Positions 44,561 through 53,810 of a stretch of 64,000 bases of DNA are shown piece by piece. Under the pieces are notes generated by a model that saw nothing but the letters and a program-made list of their open reading frames with translations, had not been told where the DNA came from and searched no databases. Position 1 is the first letter of the stretch, and each line of letters begins with the position of its first letter. Made by a program: the position numbers and the translations under genes. Source of the DNA: Camillea tinctor (lineage: Eukaryota; Ascomycota; Sordariomycetes; Xylariales; Xylariaceae); the NCBI GenBank assembly GCA_022578605.1, contig MU394063.1, positions 310,001-374,000 on the forward strand, in the 5' to 3' direction.

Positions 44561-47098
44561 ATGGACGACATCGAGAACCTGCGACGTTTGATTGCAGAGG
44601 AGGAAGTTCGACTCCAAGAGGAGCAAGCTCGACTCCAAGAGGCTGAGAGTCGCGCTCTCGATGAGCAAGCTCGACGCCAAGAGGCTGAGAGTCGCGCTCT
44701 CGATGAGCAAGCTCGACTCCAAGAGGCTGAGAGTCGCGCTCTCGATGAGCAAGCTCGACTCCAAGAGGCTGAGAGTCGCGCTCTCGATGAGCAACGCCGA
44801 CGTGAAGAGGCAGAACAGGTTTCACGACCACTGACGCTTATGCCTTATCTTGAGGCTTGTCATTCACTCAGTCTTGCCATCCAGGTAGTCACTGATCCTT
44901 CTCAGACTACGCAAGACGTCCCGACTAATCCTGTCGGTCGAATTTATCCCAAACGAATCATCCCGTGGGATGATTTCCCAGCGAGACAAGAGGAGATATG
45001 GAACCAACTCTCAGAGCCATCCTTCACCTCCCAGCATCAATTCCCATCCCAAAATCAGATGGACTACGTAATGTCTGTAGTCCGTCCTATTAGCAGCGAG
45101 CATGGGCTTCAGTACTTCGAGCGCGACACAGTCGAAAACGCGGTGCAGAAGCTAATTCATGCGGTGAACGATAATCCACTACTGCGAGACCGCCTTGGCT
45201 TGCGGGGAACAGTGACGTTCGAGAGTCACACAAACCTTGGCAACAACGATCATAGTCTCTCTGAGTCCCTGGAAGACAAGTCCCTCAGTCAAGGTGATGC
45301 TGGTGATCCGGCGTCGGCCTCGACGGCACCCACTCATAAGGTTCAGAGCAAGACAAAGGGGAAGGGGAAGGGGAAGGGGAAGGGGAAGGGGAAGGGGAAG
45401 GGGAAGGGGAAGGGGAAGGGGAAGGGGAAGGCGAAGGCGAAGGGGAAGGCGAAGGGGAAGGCGAAGGCGAAGGGGAAGGCGAAGGGGAAGGGCAATCGAG
45501 TGGACCACTTCTGCATATACGGAATGTCGGGCGGCAAAAGCGTCGCCAAGACGGCAATCGAGTACAAGGCGCCGCACAAGCTGAATCAGGACCAGGTAAT
45601 CACGGGTCTGACCTCTGAGATCCAGCCAGAACGTGACGTGATCAACAAGGATGGTAAGGACTTCGTGTTTACGTCAAGGGCGCTCGCTGCGGCTATCATC
45701 ACCCAGCTCTTCTCATGCATGATTAGCAAGAGCATCCAATATGGCTATGTCTCTACGGGACAGACCTTCGTCTTTTTGCACATTCCAGACGATCCCACCA
45801 TAGTCTACTATCATGTGAGCGTGCCAAACTTGGACGTCCTCGACGACGACGAATCCAGGCTCCACCGCACAGCCGTCGCACAGGTCTTCGCTTTTGTCCT
45901 CCAGTCCCTCCGTGCGGAACCGCCTGAGCAGACGTGGCATGACGCGACCGCAAGGCTCGATGTCTGGGCTGTGGAGTTCGACGATGTGCTAAGCAGAATC
46001 CCTGAAACGGTGCGCAAGGGCAAGGAGCCTCGTGCTTCCCCTTACAAGGCCCAGCGCTGGAGTGGCTTTAAACGCTCGCCGATTCGGACCCGTTCAAGCT
46101 GCCGGCAACCTGACATCAATTCCAATCCCAGAGAAGACAGTGACGATGAGGCTGGCCCCCCTTCACCGACTGCAGATCGGTCGACTCGTTCTGGCAAGAA
46201 CGCAGCCATTTCAGGCTCTAGTGGGAGGCAGGGACAACGTGGGAAAGGAGGGCAGCATCAGGGCGGAGCGGGGCGGGAACGAATACAGGACCGCCCATAT
46301 TGCACTCATGAATGTCTTTTGGGTTTGGCATACGGTGGACCAATGGACAAGAGCTGCCCTAACGCTGGTAGCCACGGACCAAGGCATATCGACAGAATGA
46401 AGTTCCTACGTCTCCTCCGCGCTCAACTGGCGAAAGACCGCGGCGCTGATGCAGACGCCATCCCGCTTTACTTGTCCGGCGCGGTTGGAGCGGCCATCAA
46501 GGTCCGCCTGTCGGATTATGGCTACACGCTCGTTGCCAAGGGTGTAGAAAGACCAGACCTTAAGCGCCTCCAGCACGAGGAGAAGATTTACGATCAGCTT
46601 CGCCCTATCCAGGGAAAGCACGTTCCCGTGTGCCTCGGCCTGACAGATCTGGTCCTGCCATACTACTATGATGGTCGTGTTTGCAAATACTTCCTTTTTC
46701 TCAGTTGGGCAGGGGAGCCCCTATTTCTGCGCCGTGGCGAGATCAGCGAGGCGCCTGTCATTGCTGCGGTCGTCAGGGCCTTCACAAGCCTACACAAACT
46801 GCAGGTCCTCCACGGCGACGCGGAAGCACGTAATATCACATACGATGAAGCCCCTATGATTGTGGATTTCGAGAGGGCGAAGGTCTACAGCCTTCAACCT
46901 CTTAGCTCGATCAGCCCAAACAGCGAAATTCGGAAGAGGAAGCGCGACGTGTTACAGAAGCAAGGAAATTGCCCCTTTGCTCAAGAGCTACAGTCGGTCG
47001 TGGAGAGTGTCTCGAGGTGTTTTGGTAATTTCAGTAGGGTCACTATGCCAGGTGGCTTAGACTTCCCCACGAACAATTCAGACGCACATACGGAGTAG
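44561..47098 (+). CDS. kinase-like protein with in-frame tandem repeats
   Basis: A single 845-aa exon with normal GC in an AT-rich setting. The N-terminal coiled coil contains about four copies of a 14-residue unit (DEQARLQEAESRAL, 42-nt DNA repeat). A conserved block follows (YLEACHSLSLAIQ, RIIPWDDFPARQEEIW, MDYVMSVVRPISSEHGL). Residues about 265-309 are a Lys-Gly run encoded by a 6-nt repeat. Then comes a region with PYCTHECLLGLAYGGPMDKS and CPNAGSHGPRH (Cys/His, possibly zinc-binding). The last 220 residues are a divergent kinase fold: GYTLVAKGV (lysine), LQVLHGDAEARNITYD (catalytic HGD and Asn) and MIVDFERAKVY (DFE rather than DFG). I recall expanded families of this architecture in pathogenic ascomycetes; substrate and role are unknown. 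Confidence 0.8.
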   Translation: MDDIENLRRLIAEEEVRLQEEQARLQEAESRALDEQARRQEAESRALDEQARLQEAESRALDEQARLQEAESRALDEQRRREEAEQVSRPLTLMPYLEACHSLSLAIQVVTDPSQTTQDVPTNPVGRIYPKRIIPWDDFPARQEEIWNQLSEPSFTSQHQFPSQNQMDYVMSVVRPISSEHGLQYFERDTVENAVQKLIHAVNDNPLLRDRLGLRGTVTFESHTNLGNNDHSLSESLEDKSLSQGDAGDPASASTAPTHKVQSKTKGKGKGKGKGKGKGKGKGKGKGKGKAKAKGKAKGKAKAKGKAKGKGNRVDHFCIYGMSGGKSVAKTAIEYKAPHKLNQDQVITGLTSEIQPERDVINKDGKDFVFTSRALAAAIITQLFSCMISKSIQYGYVSTGQTFVFLHIPDDPTIVYYHVSVPNLDVLDDDESRLHRTAVAQVFAFVLQSLRAEPPEQTWHDATARLDVWAVEFDDVLSRIPETVRKGKEPRASPYKAQRWSGFKRSPIRTRSSCRQPDINSNPREDSDDEAGPPSPTADRSTRSGKNAAISGSSGRQGQRGKGGQHQGGAGRERIQDRPYCTHECLLGLAYGGPMDKSCPNAGSHGPRHIDRMKFLRLLRAQLAKDRGADADAIPLYLSGAVGAAIKVRLSDYGYTLVAKGVERPDLKRLQHEEKIYDQLRPIQGKHVPVCLGLTDLVLPYYYDGRVCKYFLFLSWAGEPLFLRRGEISEAPVIAAVVRAFTSLHKLQVLHGDAEARNITYDEAPMIVDFERAKVYSLQPLSSISPNSEIRKRKRDVLQKQGNCPFAQELQSVVESVSRCFGNFSRVTMPGGLDFPTNNSDAHTE
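44620..44790 (+). repeat. 42-bp in-frame tandem repeat
   Basis: About four near-identical units of GAGCAAGCTCGACTCCAAG plus GCTGAGAGTCGCGCTCTCG, each encoding 14 residues of coiled coil. One unit differs by CGACGCC instead of CGACTCC. Confidence 0.9.
45352..45490 (+). repeat. 6-bp in-frame repeat (Lys-Gly tract)
   Basis: Uninterrupted GGGGAA/GGCGAA hexamers encode alternating Lys and Gly/Ala. This kind of tract varies in length between isolates. Confidence 0.9.
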
Positions 47099-47696
47099 TG
47101 AACTGGAGGTAAGAGGTTAGGGACTATAGTCCCTAAGTTTCTAATATAGGACACCCAACTATAATACTATTTATTGGTGAAGAACCTTGGAGGTCATGAA
47201 GAAAAGGTATTAATAAAAGAATGTATTAATCTAAACTGCATAATAACGCCGACGTGCCATGCCAAAGAGAAAAGAGGAAACTATCGCAAACTTGTAAAGC
47301 AACGCAATCTATACCTAACACACAGAATTGTGGTTCCTAGTTCCCCTAGTCCCCACAACAGTATGAGGGCATTAGATATAGATATAATGCATTGCTTCTA
47401 CAAAGTAGTTTCCCCTCTTTTAAGCAGCTAGTTACGAGCACAATGATAATTTGTTCACTCATTTGGCACTCATTATACGTAGTTTATATCTTCCATGAAT
47501 AAACAATATGAAAGTTGGGTGCCGTAGACTGACGAATATTATTATACACTCAGTCCCACAGCCTTATATAACTGAGGGTAAATAGTCTCTTCCATCCCTA
47601 GTTAAGTATGAAGTTCTATTCTATAAACTTTTATTTTTTAAAAACGATATCATATCGCCTAGTATGTTCTCTACATTTTATAGGCCATAACACTAC
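47099..47696. other. intergenic, no gene recognised
   Basis: AT-rich 3' flank between the kinase-like gene and the convergent NLR-like locus. The frame 47174-47431 has no motif. Confidence 0.4.
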
Positions 47697-50600
47697 TTAG
47701 CAGTACCTAGGTAAATTTTCTCTCCTCCATCCCCCCCCTTGCCTTACTTTCAGACTTCTTTTTTTTTGTTTTTTATAACCGTAGTCCTGGTCACTCGAGC
47801 TTCGTATATATCGTATAATCAGCAAGTTTACTTTAGATACTAGTTGCTGAAGGAGCTTTAAGATACTTACCTGCTGCAAGCACGTTTCTGCACATCGCAC
47901 CTGAATTCATGATCGGCATAGTGAATTTGTTTTACGTGCATGTAGCACTTGAAGCAAAGCTCATAATTGTCGCAGTCTTCATGCATGCAGTGGTAGTGCT
48001 TCGACTGTCTATTCTATAGGGTTGTTAGCCATTGCTTTAGGGTTATAATATCCTCTCTTCGTTGTACTCACCAGGAAGCAGAAATCGCACCACCCATCAT
48101 TTATTCGTCCGTCAGGCAACCCCTTAGCCTTGTCACCAGGGTCTCGGAGGAGCTTAAGCTCTTCGCTGTTGGTCATGCCATGAGCAACAGCAATGTGATA
48201 AGGCGTCCAGTTATCTTTAGTACGAGCCTCAGGATCCGCTCCTGCATTCAGCAATGTTTGTATGACCTTCTTGCGCGGCAATCGACATGCCCAATGAAGC
48301 GGCGTCCAACCGGCTAGATCTTGTTGATTGATTAGATCCCAACTCTTATATCCATTCTCAATACACTTTGTGAGGATCTCTGCTATCCTGTCGACCGACT
48401 TAGAAATAGCTGCATAGTGAAGAATGGTCCCGCCTTGTCTGTCACTATTAGGTCTCCACGACACCTGGCCGAGCTTTTGATAAATGTCTTTGGTGTTATC
48501 CCAGATATTTTTTACTTGCCTCCAGCTTTTGCATCTCAATACGGCTAGGTGCAGTGGAAGGCGCCCTGCTGTGTCGATGACATGCAGTGAGGGTCTAGAT
48601 TTGTTTATCAGCCACGCTATTACATTCTTGTCCACATCATGACTAGTAGCGATATGTAATGCCGTAATGTGTAAACTGTCTCCGGCTAGTGGAGCCGCTC
48701 CGTACTGGTCAAGGAGATCTAACATCTCAATACACTTAGATGGGCCTCTAAAAAAATCACAAGCAGCACGCCTGATCAACATCCTATACTTTCCCGGCAC
48801 AAGACTGGCATTTTCTATTTTGCTTCCGGTTCCAGCGGATGTAGCAGTATGCAAAGGTGTTCCATCAACGGGATCTCCTTCGTCGACATATTTACGGGAG
48901 TCAGCGTAGGTCAGTGCTTTCCTTGCTGATATGTCCTTAGCCGTATTGGAGACAAACCATATTTCTAGGACAAGCTTCAACAACTCGCTATTTCCTCTCG
49001 TCATGGCCGTCATTAGCGCCTCGAACAATGTTAGGCCATCCTGATGCCTCCCTTGAGCGTAAAATTGTAGCAGCACATTGGTGACGGAAGGGACGGACAT
49101 AAACTCGGAAATTTTGAGAAGGCTTCCATAATGTTTCCATCCCGTAGGCAACTTCATTCTGGCGCCCCTCTCAAGAAGTAGGCGGACAAACAGTGGGCAT
49201 CGAAGATAAATTGCCCAGCCCAACGGGCTTTGCATGTCTCCAGACCCCTCGATTTCCAGCTGTGCACCACAGTCCGCTAGGAGTTTAGTGATTTCAAACA
49301 TTCCTTTCCTCGTTGATAAAAGAATGGCGGTATCACCGTCTGAATCTTTGTACTCCGTATCAGCGCCCCGTAAGACAAGAAGTTGTACCACTTTCGAATG
49401 CCCCCCCTTTACGGCTGATAAGAGTGCACTACTGCCATCGACACGCCTTTTATTCACGGGACAACCCAAGTCGAGGAGGTATCTCGCAACTTCACAATAA
49501 CCGTTCCCTGCTGCTTCTATGAGACCCTCCGCTCTTTGTTCATCGTTGTAGTGGCTAGCGAGTACCTTAACAGCTTGAAGCTGCCCTTCTGCACAAGCGG
49601 TGGCAAGTGGCGTACGCCCATGTATATCAGAAGTAGTAACATCGGTACCATCATTGAGAAGGGCTTTGGTGGTCTCCCAATGACCATGGGAGGCGGCAGC
49701 AAGGAGTGCCGTCTTTTCGTCCTTATTTCCATTGGCGCAGTCTTTTTTTTTTTTTAGCTCCGTTTATGGAAAGATACCGCGTAATAGACGCGAAACCGCG
49801 GGCGCTACTGATAAAAAGCGGACTGTGAGAGTACGGGGAAAGACTGTTGAGCGAGGCTCCAGCTTTCCGGACCTTGCTCATACATAGTTTGTTCCCATAA
49901 TAAGCTGCTCGGTGAATTGGTGTCCACTTGACCCCATCATCCTGAGCAGCTATTTGTTCCTTTAGACTCTCGATAGCGAGCAGTTCAATGACGGTTTCCT
50001 CGTCCCCATATTCCACCGCTCGATCTAGCGCGTCCATGAGCCAAGTCTCCTTCGCCAGTGGCGTAGTCATAGTCACACTGAGGAGCTCTCCCCGGATACT
50101 GTTCGACGTGGTAACATTGCCCAATATCTGAGCTGCTAGTTGGGCTTGGACCATGGTCTGCTCGTATGTATCTTTCAAATTTTGTTGAGCACTGATCCTT
50201 AATATGTTGTAAATATTACCACGCGCTGTTGCTATAGCTCTCACAACCGCCTCTGGTTCTATAAGATCAATCTTTGTGCTTAGAGAGGTAACCACGGCCC
50301 TGTCTCCTAGTTCAGCAGCACGAACAAGGAGTCGCCTGGCCCAAGAAAGGGGCAATTGATAGTTTGCCAGCTGGTATAGGATTTCTAAATCCTCTAGCTT
50401 GTCTAAACTAAAAAGCTTCTGCACCAGCGCGGCGTCATAAGAACCAATAACGAAACTCCTGTATGGAGGGAACGAGTAACACTCCTCAAAATAAATCCAT
50501 AGATGTACGTACGTAGGGTCCTTCACAAAAGAGGAGAATGGCTCCAAATTCTGTAATTCGAGAGAATGATTGTTATTCAAAGCTGAGCGATAGTGAATGA

Positions 50601-53040
50601 TCCAGTTTCGTGCCGCATATTCTGCCAGAGTGAATTGGGAAGTTGGCATCTCAGCAGTCACGTCCTTCGATATGTTAGAAGAGATACCCTGCGCAGGGTT
50701 GACTTGTTCCCAGGGTTTCTCCGTGACACGCTCTGAGACGCTGGCTCCTTTGCCTTTGACTAAATTGATAATTCGCGTTACTAGGAAGGACAAGCATGAC
50801 TGAGCAAGGTAGAGATAGGGAGAGGCATCTTTGCCAATATACTCGGATGACAATTCCAATAGAACCCGCCGCATCTCAAGATACGACACGCGAAGGAAAA
50901 CCCTGCCTAAGTTGATCTTAGCAGTTTCAGATATCATCTTAATTAAAGATACTGCCAATCCATGACGGATCGTGATTGGACTTGGGCTGTTTGGCTTAGT
51001 TTCGTCGATAGCTAGAACTAAGTCTAGTTCTTCAACAGACAGTGGCCGCGTCGCAAAGGCGACCCATGTCAGTAGAATAAACGTTGGTCTTCCCAATTGC
51101 CGAAGACGCAACGACAAGATCTCCATTGCCATATCATCGCGAAGGGGGGATTCATTATCCATTGCATACACTTCCGCGTCGCCATATTTGAGATCCAGGT
51201 AAAAAAGCCTGGTGTCATCGACATCAAATGGAACACCATCAGCAATCGTGAGGACTAACCTGAACATAGACTCCGTCCCTTGTAGGCATGAATCAATACT
51301 TTTGAAGGCTTTGATGCTTGCTGGGTTCCTAATATGCAGGAATCCGTATATCGGAACTCCCAGCGGTGCGTATATAGCGGCCTTTAAGCATATCCAAAGG
51401 CCTCTTTCCCTCCATGGCCCGAAATGGGTGTGAATCGCGTCAGTGAGAACCGGCATCAAATGCTGTATATGCAGAAAACCCCGAGGCTGTTGTGTGGCAA
51501 TCTATTTCAAGAGATCAAGGTAGATATCCGCCACCGTTACTTTTTCTTGACCATCGGCCGTCTTTACGTCCGGGCACGAGCTCCAGAGTGCTGCGGGACA
51601 CTTACGAATAGCTTGCGCAATCGAGACTAAGACCTTGTATGGATCTATTCCGTCTTCCACTCTAATCTTTGTGTAACTCACAGATACATCATCGGATGAT
51701 ACCCAATTTGTCAGTCTTGAGTGATCAAAACAGACCGTGCTTATATTAGAAGAGAGAAGCCGCGGAAACTCAGCATCGGACTTGGTATAGGCAGAATTGA
51801 GGACATCCATGAAGTGGATGAAATAATCCCAGTGTGCTGAAAACCAAAATCATATTAACATTATTTCTATAACGTATACAGAGACCTAAGGAAAGGCATA
51901 CCAATTTTAGCATTAGTAAGGTGATTCTGCAACAGATTCTGTTCATAGCGGGTCATGTGGTGTCTTAGACCGTGGTAAGCGAGCTTAATACCGATTCTGA
52001 TCTCGTTGTCAAGACCCAGCGTTGCCGAAACCTCTGGAAGAATCTATAGTTTGTATTAGAAGTATATCTTGTATTCTTGGGGTTCTTCGATTTCTCTTAT
52101 AGCAAGTCAGCGAAGTTCGGATTGGTCATAGCTTACTATAGGGTAAGCACTCGGAGACGGTGATGGTGGCTGATAATAAATAATTATGGTGAACATATGG
52201 GAGATCAAGCTAAATCTTTCATCTACACTTCCGAAATGCCTTGATAAGTCATTGATTGTGGATGGAGTCACGTTAGTCAAGAGTCCGATATAATACTCTT
52301 TTATGGCGCTGGAAACAGTTGAGTCCAGGCTGTAGGCGTTTGAAGCGCGATGGGGAGTTCCGAAGAAGATCTAGGCAAATATCAATCATTATATTAAACA
52401 CACTAAAATTCAAGGTCTGTAACGTACTATCGCACATATTTTGTGAAGGGTACGCCGATACTTTGGTTCTTGTACAGAGATGATGAGAGCCTTAGTGATT
52501 CGTCAGTTGATTTCAAAGTATAAATTTCTCGCGGCTTCATTCAAACGGACATACCAGCTTCACGATCGCTCCAGTAAAATTTTCGACCCAAAGAACAAAC
52601 ATCTCATCGAAGTTCTAGTAGTGATATCGTAAGTATACTAGTCCAAACAATGAATTATGGACACGTGGTTGACTTCGTACTATTCGGTCGAGGTAATTCA
52701 AAAGGTCTCTCGCTACCTTCTCATGATCGGCTTCAGAGAAATCCTTGTCAAATAGGCGAGACTTAGAGATGTTAAAACTTCACGAGCAGCCCGAGGCGCC
52801 TGGAGGCAGCCATGAGCTTTTCCACCGAGGTGTATTATCGTCTTGGGACCTGACAAGGCCGTATATTCTAACAACTCTAGGTTAATGTATTCGCAGTTAG
52901 CATAGACAACCTATTGAGCTTTGTGCTAAGTAAATAAAACCTCACCGAGTCTGAGGTGGTTTCCACGACTGAGCCGGATCGGCAATAGCACACGTGGGGG
53001 TGAGCACAGGAGGGGGCGTCACGATGTCCATGGTAGACAT
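47697..53040 (-). pseudogene. NLR-like gene: hydrolase-like N-terminus, ankyrin repeats, ZZ finger (disrupted)
   Basis: Read from MSTMDIVTPPPVLTP at 53040. Successive exons give FNISKSRLFDKDFSEADHEK, a segment MFVLWVENFTGAIVKL then CAIIFFGTPHR (alpha/beta-hydrolase-like, as in N-termini of some fungal NLRs), and ILPEVSATLGLDNEIRIGIK. A large middle region follows (TNWVSSDDVSVSYTKIRVED, PLGVPIYGFLHIRNPASI). Ankyrin repeats (HGRTPLATACAEGQ, AGWTPLHWACRLP) and a C-terminal ZZ-type finger (GWCDFCF, then KHYHCMHEDCDNYELCFKCY) complete it. Coding continuity is broken: in-frame stops lie near 52770 (TGA), 52620 (TAG) and 51505 (TAG), and a run of 13 A at about 49743-49755 shifts the frame. No Walker A motif is found. 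Exons are approximate. Fungal NLR-like proteins act in non-self recognition; this copy is probably inactive. Confidence 0.7.
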
Positions 53041-53364
53041 ATCAAGAGATTTCCAGGTTTCCTTTCTTGATCCCACCCAACGTGGATTATCAGTGAAAGA
53101 TTTGCGTAGATGCTAGAGTTGATCGAACAACTAATTACTAATAGCGAAGGTATTGCTTAAAAGGCACACGCAGGACTGCTAAGTGAAGGCAAAAGACAGC
53201 TTGATGTAGGAGTGAGGCAAAATATATATTGTTCTAACAAACAGATTTCTACCAGAATTCTCTTAGGTGCCACGAGGGACCAAGCAAGGGCTACATGGAT
53301 CTCACTGTTACCTATATAAACAAATATTCTTTGTTCCTCACTAACCCCTGACATTAGGTTAGAA
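53041..53364. other. divergent spacer with an LTR-like repeat
   Basis: Spacer between the NLR-like locus and the subtilase remnant. A dispersed repeat copy (53254-53356) occupies its right side and abuts the remnant. Confidence 0.5.
53254..53356 (-). repeat. LTR-like dispersed repeat, copy 5
   Basis: Minus strand: TGTCAGGGGTTAGTGAGG at the start and CTTGGTCCCTCGTGGCA at the end, with CAGTGAGATCCATGTAGC between. Compared with copy 4 it has lost about 45 bp of the middle. Both TGTCA and GGCA ends are clear. Confidence 0.7.
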
Positions 53365-53810
53365 TACCTGCCAGGACTCCAACAAAGACACCAGCCTTAG
53401 TAAGGTCATCAGGAAGGCACATAAGACAAATATTCTCATAGTTGGTGCAGAATGCAATTTTAAACCAAGCAGGTCGAGTGATAGATGGGTACCTTACAAC
53501 AGCCCCAGTATGTTTAGCATAGGTACGAACGACATTGACTTTGACGCCAAAAGTATGTCGACAGGGAAGACCTGGATTATATCTTCCCAGGCAAACATCT
53601 CCTAGGCAAGATGAGGATGCCGAGGTGGGAAACTCGGGCGCAACAGCGTTGGCTACTGGTATTGCTGCTCTGGTCCTTTTTTGTATGCACGCCGAGTATG
53701 AAAGTGTTCCAGATGACCGGCATACTTGGATGAAACAGGTTTTTTGCGAAAGTTTTTGGCAGCGAGGTAAACAACAAGGTAGTACATGTGAAGGATGTGT
53801 TGCGTGTTGA
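53365..53810 (+). pseudogene. subtilisin-like (S8) peptidase remnant
   Basis: Plus-strand translation from about 53367 reads SNKDTSLSKVIRKAHKTNIL then IVGAE, with PSMFSIGTNDIDFDAKSM further on: the central subtilase strand-and-loop region. After a frame change near 53565-53575 it continues as LYLPRQTS ... EVGNSGATALATGIAALVLFC, where GNSGAT aligns with the GTSxAT catalytic-Ser motif. The catalytic Asp and His regions of an S8 peptidase would lie upstream and are absent; the LTR-like repeat ends where they should begin. So this is a 5'-truncated, frameshifted fragment. Subtilase domains are a known partner of fungal NLR-like proteins, and this fragment is divergent from one. The family call rests on motif order and was not searched. 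Confidence 0.6.

Noticed and set aside
45179..45584. Arg-Gly and Pro-Phe/Pro-Ser repeat frames
   Set aside because: They are alternative-frame readings of the 6-bp repeat that encodes the Lys-Gly tract of the kinase-like gene.
47697..53040. Classical NACHT NTPase domain in the NLR-like gene
   Set aside because: I looked for a Walker A motif in the spliced middle region and found none, so I do not call NACHT.
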